64,000 nt of DNA from the NCBI GenBank assembly GCA_034766995.1, contig CM068316.1, positions 28,040,106-28,104,105 on the forward strand. Reading direction: 5' to 3'. The position numbers were made by a program, and so were the translations under genes. Positions 34,561 to 48,654 of this stretch are shown here, piece by piece; within the stretch, counting starts at the first letter, position 1, and every line of letters starts with the position of its first letter. The notes below the pieces were generated by a model that saw only the letters and a program-made list of their open reading frames with translations, did not search any database and was not told the origin of the DNA. This DNA is from Acanthacorydalis orientalis. Its lineage: Eukaryota > Arthropoda > Insecta > Megaloptera > Corydalidae.

Positions 34561-35645
34561 GGCCTCATTTACAATAGGATAGTAAGCGGTAAAGTAAGGT
34601 GATCGAGTGCGTACTATCCTGTTACTAGCATAATGTAAACCCTTTGTGATAGTGAAAGTAGAATACTAGAAGTAGTAGTGAGTAGACTAGAGTGAATAGC
34701 ACATATGGAATAGTACACTCTACTAGCCTCTTCTCCCACCACAAATTTACCTTAATTATTGTAGTCGAGTCGACTAGTCGAGCGCGAAATGTGTATTTAT
34801 AAGTCTTGTTTTTATTAAGGTTGGTTATTGGTTATTTTAAACTTGAAACTAAACTCTTCTCTGTCAAACCATTAGCTTTGTATAAATATACCAAACTGTT
34901 AGTGTCGGTAGAATAGAAGTCTAGAGAAAAAGCAGGCTAGTGTACTCTACCACTTACTATCCTAATGTAAACCAGCTCTAAAGATAGTAGAGAGTAAAGT
35001 GGATAGCACTTATAGAATAGCACATAAAACTATCCTCTAGAAAGCCGAAACTGCTCGTAATTAAATACATATGTAGTAAACCAGCAAAATTCAGTCAAAC
35101 AAAACAATTATAAAAAACATATTATTAAAGAAGTAATTTTTATCTGTGTTTTGTTTGAGGCGGCAAATAAGAAATCAAATAAAATCGAACATCAGCTTCT
35201 TATTACTATATAATAAAAAAATAGAGATGCAGACCTGTACTGTAAAAGTAGTAGTATCTACTTATTTCTGTATAGTTACAGAAATAAAATGTGAATAAGT
35301 TATTGTTTTATTTAATATATTGTTTTGCCTTTATTCATTGAAAAATATTTTGAAAATGTATTTAAACTGAATTCATAATTCTGAATTTACCAGAGTTAAA
35401 AACTGCATTAAATATATTTAGATACATTTAGTCAACCAATCAAATTATTTTCAATAGTTTTGTGAATAATAAGTTTTATTACAGACAATTTGATACCAGA
35501 AACCAAAAACTATTGTAACTCTATAATGAAAACTGTATACAATCAAGAATAAAATTGTTGTTTCTGGTAGAGTAGAGATCTAGTGAAAATGTAGGTTAGT
35601 ATACTCTACCACTTATTATCCTACTATCCTTATGTAAACCAGCCC
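34561..35645. mobile_element. TTA-flanked MITE (PIF/Harbinger-like), with internal duplicate end
   Basis: The left end is GGCCTCATTTACAATAGGAT. The right end reverse-complements to GGGCTGGTTTACATAAGGAT. Both are followed by AGTA--GGTA-AGTA-like sequence. TTA flanks both sides (34558-34560 and 35646-35648). A third end of the same kind, reverse-complementing to GAGCTGGTTTACATTAGGAT, lies at about 34930-34978, and a GATAGCAC-TAT-GAATAG block occurs twice. So a 418-bp unit and a left-truncated second unit appear joined. No transposase frame is present. Confidence 0.68.
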
Positions 35646-35789
35646 TTAGAATGTTATTGTTGTAAAACTAAGAATTTCTTCATGAAAAGTAGGATATATC
35701 ATAAATATTTTAATCTATAGAATAATTTGAGTTCATTGACCACTGAAACCAAATCCAAATGATATTACGGTTCTAATTTATAATTATTT

Positions 35790-35970
35790 CGTGCAATGAG
35801 GCGTGATGTCAAAGTAACGCATTTTGACACTGATGGTCAAGTTAAGACTTCCATGAAGATTTGGTTGAACCAGATTTCTTCATTTTCACTTAATGAAGTA
35901 TTTTATTACATGTTTTCAGATTTGTGTTGATAATGGCAATGATTACATTGAAAATAAATACACCATTTAA
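35790..35970 (+). pseudogene. Mariner-like transposase C-terminal fragment
   Basis: The plus strand reads VTHFDTDGQVKTSMKIWLNQ and, after a frameshift, CVDNGNDYIENK. Many mariner-like transposases end FDTDEEVK-AV--WL, then RW-KCV---GDYIEK. Nothing upstream of this C-terminal 50-60 codons is recognisable; the preceding DNA belongs to the TTA-flanked MITE. Confidence 0.5.
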
Positions 35971-36062
35971 AAGGTTATATTCTATGCTTTCTTCATATTT
36001 TTTGTATTCATTCCAATTTATCAAATCCCATATAAAAGTTTCTGTATGAAACAGTAATTAAA

Positions 36063-36066
<4 letters not shown>

Positions 36067-36099
<33 letters not shown>

Positions 36100-36122
36100 G
36101 AGTATATATATATATATGTATG
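36067..36122. repeat. (TA)n microsatellite with a TACGAGTA interruption
   Basis: TA array interrupted by CGAG at 36099-36102. Confidence 0.97.
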
Positions 36123-36652
36123 TAATATGAGCATAGAGTTGTCGAAAATTAATAACGAAATAAAATTCTAATGATTAAATGAAAATTTCTCTTATAATTT
36201 AGTGTTTCCTCTTGTTCTAGTAAAAAATGATGATTACACTTTAATAACTTTACAAACAATAGTTTGTTTTTAGATTTTAATAAAATTCTGCTTAGTATTA
36301 CCCTGGTCTTTTATGATTGTTGATATTAACGTCAAACTTTATTTTTATATAATAATTATAATGACATTTTTTATTGACGTCAGTTTTTTTATTAAAAAAT
36401 TGATAGCGGTACTAATAAGAATATAAGAGTCCTCTAGATATAAACATTGATAATATATTTTTACATTTTTTGTTATGAACGACACTTCAGTAATAATAAC
36501 GAGATGAGTTTATTTTAAAGTTCACCAACATTTAAATTAAAAAATTATATATTTAAAAATTATATTAATAAAATGTATGAAAAAGTGTTAATAAATGGTT
36601 ATTTAAAAGTATGTGTTCACGTTTATACAGACATAAACAACCTCACTCTCAC

Positions 36653-36654
<2 letters not shown>
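36123..36654. other. AT-rich DNA, nothing recognised
   Basis: No supportable feature. Confidence 0.6.

Positions 36655-36687
<33 letters not shown>
36655..36687. repeat. (TA)n microsatellite
   Basis: About 33 bases of TA, directly next to the 3' tail of the RTE-like insertion. Confidence 0.96.
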
Positions 36688-36689
<2 letters not shown>

Positions 36690-37272
36690 CATCATCATCA
36701 TCATTATCTTCAGCCTCTGTTAATCCAGTGCTGGATAAAGGCCTCTTCCATGATTTCCCATTTTGTTCGATTCAGTGCTCCTCTTTTCCACAGATTCCCC
36801 AGAAAGTTTTTAATATCCTTATCCCATCTGTTCATTGGTCTCTTTCTGGGTCTGTTTATATTCCTTGGTTCCCAGTCAATAATTTCTCTTGTTCATCGGT
36901 TGTCTTCTCTTCTTTCGATATGTCCCACACATTTCCATTTCAGACTTTTACTCTTTTTATTATATCTTTAACTCCTGTTTGTTTTCGAATCCATTCTATT
37001 CTCTTTCTATCTCTTCTTGTTATTCCCAACATGCATCTTTCCATACTTCGTTGTATTGTTTGGAGTATTTGAACTATTTTGGCGTTAAGCACCCATGTTT
37101 CGCTGCCGTAGGTAAGGACTGGTAGTATACACTGATCAAATACTTTTTTCTTTAAACAGAGTGGGATTGTTGATTTAAATATCGAGGCGTTTCGTCCAAA
37201 AGAGCTCCATCTCATTTTTATTCTCCTATTTACTTCTTCAGTGAATGATCCATCTCTGTTGATAAGCTGGCT
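36688..37272 (-). pseudogene. RTE-like non-LTR retrotransposon, 5'-truncated 3' end
   Basis: The minus strand encodes the C terminus of an endonuclease/reverse-transcriptase polyprotein. QLINRDGSFTEEVNRRI leads into KSTIPLCLKKKVFDQCILPV, LTYGSETWVLN, IQRSMERCMLGITRRDRKR and IEWIRKQTGVKDII. In shifted frames it continues with a GHIERREDNR-TREII-WEPR-like block and RPMNRWDKDIKNFLGN. These are standard landmarks of the insect RTE tail. The element ends in ATGATGATGATGAT (plus strand 36688-36703 as its complement), a short tandem tail usual for RTE. The upstream endonuclease and most of the polymerase are missing, and frameshifts are present. Confidence 0.8.
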
Positions 37273-37275
37273 TAT

Positions 37276-37281
37276 ATATAC

Positions 37282-37330
<49 letters not shown>

Positions 37331-37336
37331 CATACA

Positions 37337-37368
<32 letters not shown>

Positions 37369-37454
37369 ACGATAATAACGAGGAAATATTTTAATTTACT
37401 ATAGGCGAGTTCGGTTTTATATTATTTTTAACATAAGAAATCGATTTTATAGTT

Positions 37455-37546
<92 letters not shown>

Positions 37547-37633
37547 ACGATAATAACGAGGAAATATTTTAATTTACTATAGGCGAGTTCGGTTTTATAT
37601 TATTTTTAACATAAGAAATCGATTTTATAGTTT

Positions 37634-37702
<69 letters not shown>
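37276..37702. repeat. Tandem duplication of a 178-bp unit within TA/TACA microsatellites
   Basis: The unit ATAACGATAATAACGAGG... through TAGTTTATACATATAT and its TA/CATA repeat tail occurs twice without visible differences in the unique part. Anchors are at 37365 and 37543. TACA/CATA and TA arrays occupy the rest. Confidence 0.93.
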
Positions 37703-37704
<2 letters not shown>

Positions 37705-37884
37705 TATAAAATTCTACATTTTTCATTTAGCATTCATCATATATAAAAACATGAATTAGAATTTAAACTGAAATTTACTGAAAACATGTGCTTCTTCAAC
37801 TAGGATCTTTCATAATTTGTGAATATGTTAGACTGACAAATTATGTAAACATGATACACATGTAAATATATTTAAACACACATA

Positions 37885-37904
37885 TGCACACATATACATA
37901 TATA

Positions 37905-37940
<36 letters not shown>

Positions 37941-38014
37941 AAATAATTACTTCTGGAAAACATTCTCTGTGGAAAAATTATCTTATATATATATATATAT
38001 ATATATACATCTGT

Positions 38015-38066
<52 letters not shown>

Positions 38067-38112
38067 AAAATAATTACTTTTAGAAAACATTCTCTGTGGA
38101 AAAATTCTTTTC
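37885..38112. repeat. TA arrays with a duplicated 45-bp unit
   Basis: TTACTT-TGGAAAACATTCTC-like sequence occurs at about 37938-37985 and again at about 38065-38110, each preceded by a TA array. Confidence 0.9.
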
Positions 38113-38963
38113 GACACTTAGTTATAAAGGAAATGCTAACGTCAAGTAAAATGACATATGACTATTTTCAATAAACTATCATGAATTATTTTTTTTACAA
38201 ATGACAAAAGAATGTATGTGAGAGAGTATAAAGAGAGACAAACAGTGTAAAAAAAAATAAAAAATGAATCGGAATGCTCTACATTTTCTGACATTCCATA
38301 TTCTTACATAATAATTGATTACCGTAAGATATAATTGTATTGTTTTTTCCTTTTAGATTTGTTATGAAACATATTTAAAATAATTATAATTTTTCGTACT
38401 TAAATTATTTTCAGTTGAAAATTTCAATTTGTTTCAATTTTGTATTATTGTCTTTAAATTGTTGACAGTGACATAATTGTTATAATTGTTGATCGTGAAA
38501 TAGTGAAATTATATGTATAAGATATTTTTATTATGAACACTGTTATTAAATTATCTTCTTATTGTTATAAGGAAATAATTATATTAAAGTTAATTTTCAT
38601 TCAAACGTCAAAAATCTTACAAGCATTTGCGGCGATTAGTTAAAATAATTGACTATTTTGCTCCTAAGGAACCATAAAATTAGTTTAAAATCATTTTCTT
38701 CATTAATACATATATATATATATACATACTTATATGTATGGTGTATATATGAATGTATGTTAGAAATGATTACATTTTTATATTGAACATTGTAAGACAT
38801 TTATTTTACTCATGCCTATTTGATTTGATAGAATTAAATTTCACTTAGCATCAAATAAATTGTGCTAAGTCAGTTATTTTAATCATAGAAATGGAAACAT
38901 TTCTATTAGGATTGTTACCTTTATTACGTCCTCCAGGCTTCACTAAATAAATGTCTATCTATG

Positions 38964-38966
<3 letters not shown>
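38113..38966. other. AT-rich DNA, nothing recognised
   Basis: No supportable gene. A short TA/TACA run lies at about 38708-38760. Confidence 0.6.
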
Positions 38967-39008
<42 letters not shown>

Positions 39009-39105
39009 ATATATATATATGTATTTATATATACATACATATGTATATATATATATACATATATGTATATACATATATATGTATATATATATATATATAT
39101 ATATA
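38967..39105. repeat. Compound TA/GTATATA microsatellite
   Basis: TA repeats with regularly spaced G and C interruptions. Confidence 0.96.
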
Positions 39106-39173
39106 ATTTTATTTCTAATAAATAATTGTTTTCACATAATGAGAAAAATTGAAATTTTTTATGTATTATACAT

Positions 39174-39182
39174 ACACACACA

Positions 39183-39223
<41 letters not shown>

Positions 39224-39228
39224 ATATA

Positions 39229-39275
<47 letters not shown>

Positions 39276-39285
39276 TTATATATAG
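39174..39285. repeat. CA and TA compound microsatellite
   Basis: CACA units, then TA repeats with TTTATA interruptions. Confidence 0.96.
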
Positions 39286-40610
39286 CAATATCTTGCGAAA
39301 ATTCTGCGAAGAAAACATATTTAAAAGTATTATTTATTGTATGAAATATAGTTTTAACTTATTCATTATAACGCTAAACACATTTAAGATAGTATAGGAT
39401 ACTTGAATTATACGTACAAATTAAAATATAGTGATACAAGGTTACATTCCTCTCAAATTGTATAAATTTATTTTTTATAATACAAGTGAGAGCCCTCATT
39501 CAACTTTTTATATTTCACAGCATATAAATTTTCAGTTTTGTAATACGTCTTGACAACATCATTATATAGCATTCACCTTTTATAAATAAGACATATGACG
39601 AACTTAATTTTATTTGTAAAATATAATAAACTTTTTTAAAGATTTTAGTTATTAAATAAACTGACACTGGATTTTTATGAAAGGTATTAATTACACTTCA
39701 AATCAATTAATTAATTAAACAGTCGTACAATTTCTCAATCAATAAATTATATTGCATTCGTTATCGTTGTATTACTATATGCTGATTGTTTAAAAATAAT
39801 TCATACCTACTAATAATATTCATTTTATAATATAAAATGTAAAAGTGTTGTGCGTATAATGTTTAATTCCTTGCATTTTGCCAAATTAAACACATACCTA
39901 TTTCTTAAATGATTTTTAAATTATCAACAAGTAAAAAAAAGTTTACTTGTAAAATATCTAAACTATAAATGATTATAATTGTTGATTAGTGATTAAACAC
40001 TTTTAAATAGCGTAAGTAATTTTGTTAACAACTTCATAGCATTGTATTTAATAAACTTTTATTAGTTATAAAATTGACTGTTATTAGATTTTAATCACGT
40101 TCTGGAAATTTATCAGTTCATTACACTTTAATTATTGAAAAAGTTAATAAAATATTTATATATAGAAAGTATTTATATATGATTAATAATAATTTATTTA
40201 CTAATCAAAAACTAACATTTCTTTTTCTATGTTTCAATAATTGATAGTTCATATGTGTATTTTTTTTAAAGTATATGTTCTAAAATAAAACGTCCACAAT
40301 TATTTTGTCTCATTTTATGCATATAAAATTAGCCGTATAAAAAGGAAAAGCTTTACTTGTGAAATATATAAAATTAAAATGAGTATAATTTTTGTTTACC
40401 GACTAAAAAATCTTTTAGTAACTCGAAAATTAAATTTAATAATAGAAGATATGTAAATAACCTAGAAATATATTTTTAATTCGTACCTACAAGGAACAAA
40501 AAACATATTAGTAGTTTTTAAAAATGTTCATATAATTTTTTTAACACATATAAAATTTAATTGTGGAAATAAAATTATTTTGTGCCGATTTCTGTAATAT
40601 GGGACAGATT
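39286..40610. other. AT-rich DNA, nothing recognised
   Basis: About 1.3 kb without supportable coding or element ends. Confidence 0.6.
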
Positions 40611-40621
40611 TAGCCAAAATA

Positions 40622-41520
40622 GTCAGGCTTGTTATAAGCCTGCCGCGAACATTACAATCGATGTACAATTGTTCTTAACCCGAAGCTAGATGCCGCTTTA
40701 CACAGTACATGCCAAATAAGCCCAATAAATTCGGCATAAGGTTTTGGTCGGCATCGAACGTTACAAGTAAATATCTGATAAATGACTTCCCATATTTAGG
40801 TAAAGGCGAAATACGACCATAAAATATACCTTTGAGCGAATTTGTCTTACTCAAGCTTGCTGAACCATATTTAGGCCGTGGAAGAAACATTACTACTGAC
40901 AACATTTTCACAAGCATTTTCCTTGAAAAAAAACAACACTAATGGGGACTATACGTGCAGACAGAAGATAATTGTCAAAAATCGGAAAGGATAAGAAGGA
41001 TAATATGATCCGATTTTCCACAAAACTTTATAAATCAGATGAATACATTCTCACAGTTTACAAATCCAAGCCAAGAAGAAGGTATTATTGCTCAGTTCAA
41101 AACATGAAAATGTCAAAATAGAAGGTAATGCTAAATGTGTCCCTGAAACAATCACATTTTACAACAAAACCAAGTTTAGAAAATGGCTAGAAAATATAGC
41201 GTGAAAGCAGGGTCCCGTAGATGGTCACTTCAAGTGTTTTATAAAAATTTAAGATTTGGCATCCATCAATGCCTGGATATTGTACAAAGAGACTACTGGA
41301 GTAAATATTTCTAGAAAGAATTTTATTTTTCCACTGTCTGAAGAACTAGGCAGTGATTTTCGCGACGAACAAAATACTAGTTCCAATTCATTGCCAATTA
41401 TACAAAATCTTAATATATGAAAGTCTTGCCAAATCGGATTATGTAAGAAAAATAAGTCTAATAATATTTGTATTAAGTGTAACCAGTATGTTTACGGAAA
41501 ATATATTTCAAAATGAAGTT
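40622..41520 (+). pseudogene. piggyBac transposase relic (C-terminal two thirds)
   Basis: The plus strand, across shifted frames, follows the piggyBac DDE_Tnp_1_7 order. ACYKPAANITIDVQL holds the first catalytic Asp (family: TIDEQL). MPNKPNKFGIRFW and FPYLGKGE come next. Then LLKLAEPYLGRGRNITTDN has the second Asp, followed by FTSIFLEKK, a basic stretch, and RKYSVKAGSRRW with LQVFY. The third catalytic block (family: GVD-DQM) is deleted, replaced by KTKFRKW-like sequence. The Cys-rich tail is still visible as CQIGLCKKN then CIKCNQYVYGK, ending near 41515. Flanking TTAA ends were not found. It is dead, and was not compared reliably with the piggyBac piece at 13564. Confidence 0.85.
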
Positions 41521-42633
41521 TATATGAAAAAAATGTACTGAATAAAACTATTAATAAAAACCTATTGATTTACGATAAAAAGATTTACAAAAAAATTACA
41601 TTTAATTTACCCGTTAAAAAGACGGATTTCAGTAAAAATAGGTATACAGTCGATACCCGTAAATCTAGTGTTGAGACCCAAGGAGAAACTGTAATAGTAT
41701 TTACATAGTTAATGTTAAGGTTTAAAAATAGAAAAAATTTTTAAAAAATATATTGTTTGTTCGAAATGGCAAAATTAGCGATATTTCTTAGATTGTCTAA
41801 AATTTTGTACTTTTTGTTATTAAAATACAGAAATATGTGTATATGGGGTTTCTCGATCAAAATGTACCAGAAAAATATAATGATCATTTAAGAAATATGC
41901 ATCACAGTCTTTTTTTCTGCACAAATATTACAATATATGAACGGCAATTGCATCATATAAAGAATACATCTGTTCTAATCGTCACCGCTGGAAAATTGCC
42001 AACTACAAATTCTTTTGTCGTGTACACCTGTCATTTGTGACAGTGTTATTACAGTATTATATAACTTTCATTAATTGAACATACTTTTAAAATTCCACCT
42101 AACATCTTTTTTTATGTGTAAACATATTTGTTCCGAGAATAGCTATGGAAGGCTTTAATGGTCGTACTAGTTTAAAATATCAATGTTATTCCAGGATATT
42201 TTAATATCGAGGTACATATTTTTAAACCATCATTGCTTTATTTGTAAATTTTATTTTTTGTGCGTTTTGAGATTAGTTTACGAGCAGTTTCTGCTACTTT
42301 ACCACCCGTTTAGAACTCATACAAAAAATACTCTTATTTGCTTCTTTTCCAGTTTTATTTTAATAGTCCAATTTGAAACAAAATTAACCATAAAACCGAA
42401 GTCAATTTTATCAAAATACAGACAGAAAAATGCACTTTAAAATGATATTACCATGAAATAACACTCTCATCGAAAAAAATTAAGGTTAAAATTCAGAAAA
42501 CAAAAACCAAAATTAATTTCTTACTGAACTAATATATTCATTATTTTACTATTATTTTATATATTAATTTTTATATTCGCTAATCATTAAAAGCAACTAA
42601 TATTAAAATGAAATGAACATACTTAAATAATAC

Positions 42634-42635
<2 letters not shown>
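41521..42635. other. AT-rich DNA, nothing recognised
   Basis: Short open frames near 41837 and 42183 show no recognisable motif. Confidence 0.55.

Positions 42636-42675
<40 letters not shown>
42636..42675. repeat. (TA)n microsatellite
   Basis: About 40 bases of TA. Confidence 0.97.
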
Positions 42676-42676
<1 letters not shown>

Positions 42677-43791
42677 CATAAACAACAATAGAGTAAAATA
42701 TTTTTTTCATATATTTTTCATAGTTTGGTACAAATGTGATGCAATCAGGTGATTAATAAAGTCTATTATAAATGATTCATTGTTTGTATTACATTCAAAC
42801 GTTGTTATGTATCTTTAAAAATAATTATAAAATATGCTATGTATACAAACCAGCCAAAACAGAAAGTTAACTTTATTTGTTAATCATTTATATAATTTAT
42901 TTTTTAGATGTCTTACGAAATCAAGTATGTAATATGTATTTTTATAAATTAATTCATACGTTTAAAATATCTTTAACTATATATTATTTATCTCAATAAT
43001 AAATAATTTATAATCTATTTTGATAGCTCAACTCGCATTTTAATAGTAATCCTGTTACTTTCAAGGCGCATAAATAAAAACTAAGACATATTTTCTATTT
43101 TTACGAGTACAGAATGATGGAATTGCCAAAAAAATATGCATTAGCATATTCAAATAGAAAAGAATAAATTATTTTCTTTTGATAAAAGAAATGTGAAAAT
43201 GAATTTTACTACAGTAAAAAATCTTTTTTCCTTTTTATTATACTTGCTTGTAATTTACATTTAAATCTAAATTTAAGATTTAATAGCAGTTTTACTTCTT
43301 TAAATTAGATATGTCTTACAAAGGATAATTAATTTATTTTTGTGCTACATAAATCTAATATTAATTAAAAGTATTATATGTATTTGAAGTTTATACGAAA
43401 AATAATTAAACTTGATTGTAGAATCCTTTTAGTATTATATCTATGATAACTGTTATTAAAATAACAGTGAGTGCTTTGAAGATAATGACAACATCAAAAT
43501 GCTCATAAACAATACATAAGAGAATCAATAATAAATTATTGATCATTTTTGGTTATAAAAAATAGTGGTTAAGGAGAAGGGAACTGAAATTTTATTTGTG
43601 ACATTTAATTTAGTTCCAGCACCAAAAATTCTATTATGATTACAGTTGAATAAAAAAGTGATCAGTATTTAAATTGTAGCACATAGTGTGACTCATTGTG
43701 AGGACAAACAGAATGTCTTATCAAAAAATTAAATAATCTTCCGGCAGTTCTTTTAATGCCAGAAAATATGTACTTCATTCTGTGACTGCAA

Positions 43792-43797
<6 letters not shown>
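42676..43797. other. AT-rich DNA, nothing recognised
   Basis: No supportable feature. Confidence 0.6.
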
Positions 43798-43839
<42 letters not shown>

Positions 43840-43844
43840 TATAT
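43798..43844. repeat. (TA)n microsatellite
   Basis: TA array abutting the GC-rich foldback. Confidence 0.97.
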
Positions 43845-44113
43845 GTCGTAGGTAAAGACCGACTTTGCCTAAGTAAAGTGTGATTCGTCCGGCCGCCGTC
43901 AGTTAATGTCCGAAGGAGAACCTCTACTTAGGGCTGTATACATGCGCTTAGCCGGGTCAAAAAAGGGAAAGGGAAGGGAGAGGATGGAGGTTAGGGTTGA
44001 GGTGTGGGTTAAGGTGATCTAATTTTAATTTTATAACTCAAAATATATAATTGATTAGTCAAAGTCGGACTTTTACTGACGGCTGCCATGCAAAGTCGAA
44101 CTTTGCCGACAAC
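43845..44113. mobile_element. GC-rich foldback MITE of unknown family, 269 bp
   Basis: The left end GTCGTAGGTAAAGACCGACT pairs with the reverse complement of the right end GTTGTCGGCAAAGTTCGACT. A second paired block (GCCGTCAGT-AA-GTCCGA) follows about 50-60 bp inward on each side. The centre has a purine-rich G tract (43965-44014) with gggaaagggaaggg and ttagggttgagg. TA arrays flank both sides. There is no coding frame. Target site and family are undetermined. Confidence 0.65.

Positions 44114-44115
<2 letters not shown>

Positions 44116-44172
<57 letters not shown>
44116..44172. repeat. (TA)n microsatellite
   Basis: TA array abutting the right edge of the GC-rich foldback. Confidence 0.97.
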
Positions 44173-44174
<2 letters not shown>

Positions 44175-44430
44175 ATTTGAATCAAAATTAAATGCAACAA
44201 ATGTATAAAAAATATTACTTGCTTTTGCTTACGTTCGTATGTTTGACAATCATTGAAAAAATATTTTAATTAATCTTTTTATTGAATACCAAATAAAGCA
44301 TAAGACTTTTATTATGCGAATATGATTCTTCTATGATAAGTTTTATAAATTTGTATATTTAACTGTCGTGCCAATCTCTTTTATGTCCACATGTCATAGC
44401 AATCTTAGAACACTCTGATAAGGTATAGAG

Positions 44431-44759
44431 AAATGCTCATCAAACTGTGTTCCACGGATCCCTGGGGTTCCGCACAATCTTTTCAGAGGTTCCATGAAGC
44501 AAAATAAAAATTCGAAAGAATTTTCAAAGAAAAATCCGAAAAGCTAAATATTCAAAATAATTAATCTATAATATTTTTTTATTTCTATAAATACATATTA
44601 TTAACTATTATTATGTAGTAAAACTGTATTCTTGACTACACATTACGAATCAGTATGATCAATGATTCTGTAACAATTTTTTTCTAGGAATGGCATGGGT
44701 TCCGCAAAAAAATTATAATCTTAAGACTTCCGTGAGTCGATAAAGTTTAAAGACCACTG
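44431..44759. mobile_element. hAT MITE, 329 bp, with 8-bp target duplication
   Basis: The right end reverse-complements to CAGTGGTCTTTAAACTTTAT, a typical hAT terminus. The left end AAATGCTCATCAAACTGTG is a decayed counterpart. GTATAGAG (44423-44430) and GTATAAAG (44760-44767) are an 8-bp target duplication with one mismatch, as hAT elements make. Subterminal GGGGTTCCGCAC at left mirrors GGGTTCCGCAAA at right. No transposase is present. Confidence 0.78.
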
Positions 44760-44803
44760 GTATAAAGGACACAAAATCGTTGATACATAATGAGTTTGTT
44801 TTT

Positions 44804-45010
44804 TGTTTTTATATCTGTGGTTTCGCTAATACGCTGTCCTTGTAGGTTTAATCCTTTTGAATTAATCAATTGCCTGTCCTTTACTAGTAGTTTCAGCACC
44901 TTGAAACTTCAACATCTACCTGAGAACGAAACTAGTAGTGGAGAACAGACACTTAGCTAATCCAAAAGGAATGAAGATTATCAGGACAACGATCGATATA
45001 GATAAAAACA
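44804..45010. repeat. Long imperfect hairpin, arms about 85-90 bp
   Basis: The left arm (about 44804-44895) and right arm (about 44925-45010) are imperfect reverse complements. Shared blocks include TTTTTATAT, TGTCCT, ATCCTTTTG-ATTA and ACTAGTAGTTTC. The loop is about 30 bases. It could be a small foldback element or a structured transcript. Confidence 0.7.

Positions 45011-47348
<2,338 letters not shown>

Positions 47349-47391
<43 letters not shown>
47349..47391. repeat. (TA)n microsatellite
   Basis: About 43 bases of TA, 17 bases from the mariner at 47409. Confidence 0.97.
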
Positions 47392-47393
<2 letters not shown>

Positions 47394-47408
47394 GAAAAAT
47401 GACTTATA

Positions 47409-48654
47409 CGAAGGCCGATTAATAAGTTTAGTAAATATCTACGATATGGCGCCACCATACATTTGGTAATGACACGGGTATCAAGTGCCACTTTTCAAAC
47501 TAGTATAGGCAAAATTGTATCCAGAAGCGATACGTTGTTCACCTTCTATAGATGTTTGAAGCAAGCATTGTAGCAGTTTTCACAAAAATGGAAAAAACAA
47601 GTTCCGCGCAGTGAAAAATCATTTTTATTTGAAAAAGTGGACTACCCCTCAGATCAAAATGGATATGGATGAAGTTTATAGGGACTCTACACCAGCGTTG
47701 AAGACTGTTTATTTCTAGATAAATGAGTTTAAATGTGGTCGAACATGCACTGAAAATGAAGCGCGCTTCGGATATTCAGTTGAGGTTACCATGGCGGATA
47801 TCGTTGAAAAAATCCATGGTATCGTTATGGAAGATCGCCGAGTGAAAATGCGTGACATTGCTGAGACTGTAGGCATTTAAAATGAACGAGTGTACAATAT
47901 TCTGCACGAAAAATCGTACATGAAAAAGCTGTGTGCGCGATGAATGCTACGATTGTTGAGTTTTGACCAAAACTGCACAAGAAAGAACACTATAACCCAG
48001 TGTCTGGAAGTGTTTAATCGCAATCCGTAATCTTTTTGCGTTGATTCGTCATCGTGAATGAAACATGGATTCACCACTACACACATGAGTCGAAGCAACA
48101 GTCAAAGCAGTGGACAACGACTGGTGAAAGAACACCGAAGAATGCGAAGACCGTTTTGCTGGATGGGAAGGTGATGGCCACTGTTTTTTAGGGATTCCTA
48201 TGAATTATCCTGTTAGATTACTTAACGAAAGAAAAACGATAGCAGGAGACTATTATTCAACATTATTGAACCGTTTTTAAGAAGAGCTGAAACAAAAACG
48301 GTCAAGATTGGTGCACAAAAATTGCTCTTTTACCAGGACAAAGCACCGTCTCAAATCGACCATCGCTATGGAAAAATTGCACAAAGTATGCTTTAAATAG
48401 ATTCTTCATCTACCCAATTCTCTGGACTTGGCCCCGTACAACATCTTCCACTTCTTAAACTTGAAAATTTGCTTCGGTGGGAAGAAAATCCCGTCGAATG
48501 AGGATGTCATCGCCTATGTCAATGCGTATTTTGCAGATTCGATGGACCAAGTGTATAGCCCTCAATTGAGACTTTGTTGAGAAATAAAATCGATTTTTTT
48601 TCGAAAAACGGTGTTAACTTGCTTTTTTACCATACTTATCAAACGATCCTCGTG
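47409..48654 (+). mobile_element. Irritans-like mariner, about 1.25 kb
   Basis: The left end CGAAGGCCGATTAATAAGT and the reverse complement of the right end ACGAGGATCGTTTGATAAGT form the terminal repeats. TA flanks the left end (47407-47408) and the right end within two bases. It is the longer relative of the deleted mariner at 371-1188. Confidence 0.88.
47588..48587 (+). pseudogene. Irritans-like mariner transposase relic, first Asp to Asn
   Basis: An ATG occurs at 47588; the family start may instead be the MDMDEVYRDS segment near 47658. Readable are EFKCGRTCTENEARFGYSVE with DIVEKIHGIVMEDRRVKMRD (DNA-binding domain), and RVYNILHEKSYMKKL-ARW. Then comes VNETWIHHYT, where the first catalytic Asp of VDETWIH is Asn, followed by KVMATVF and YLTKEK. 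The second Asp is kept in QDKAPS. A degraded SPDLAPSDFF region and WTKCIALN complete it, with a terminal TAA at 48585-48587. Many stops and frameshifts are present. Confidence 0.87.

Noticed and set aside
36573..37125. Plus-strand frames of 78-132 codons
   Set aside because: They are antisense to the RTE-like polyprotein tail on the minus strand.
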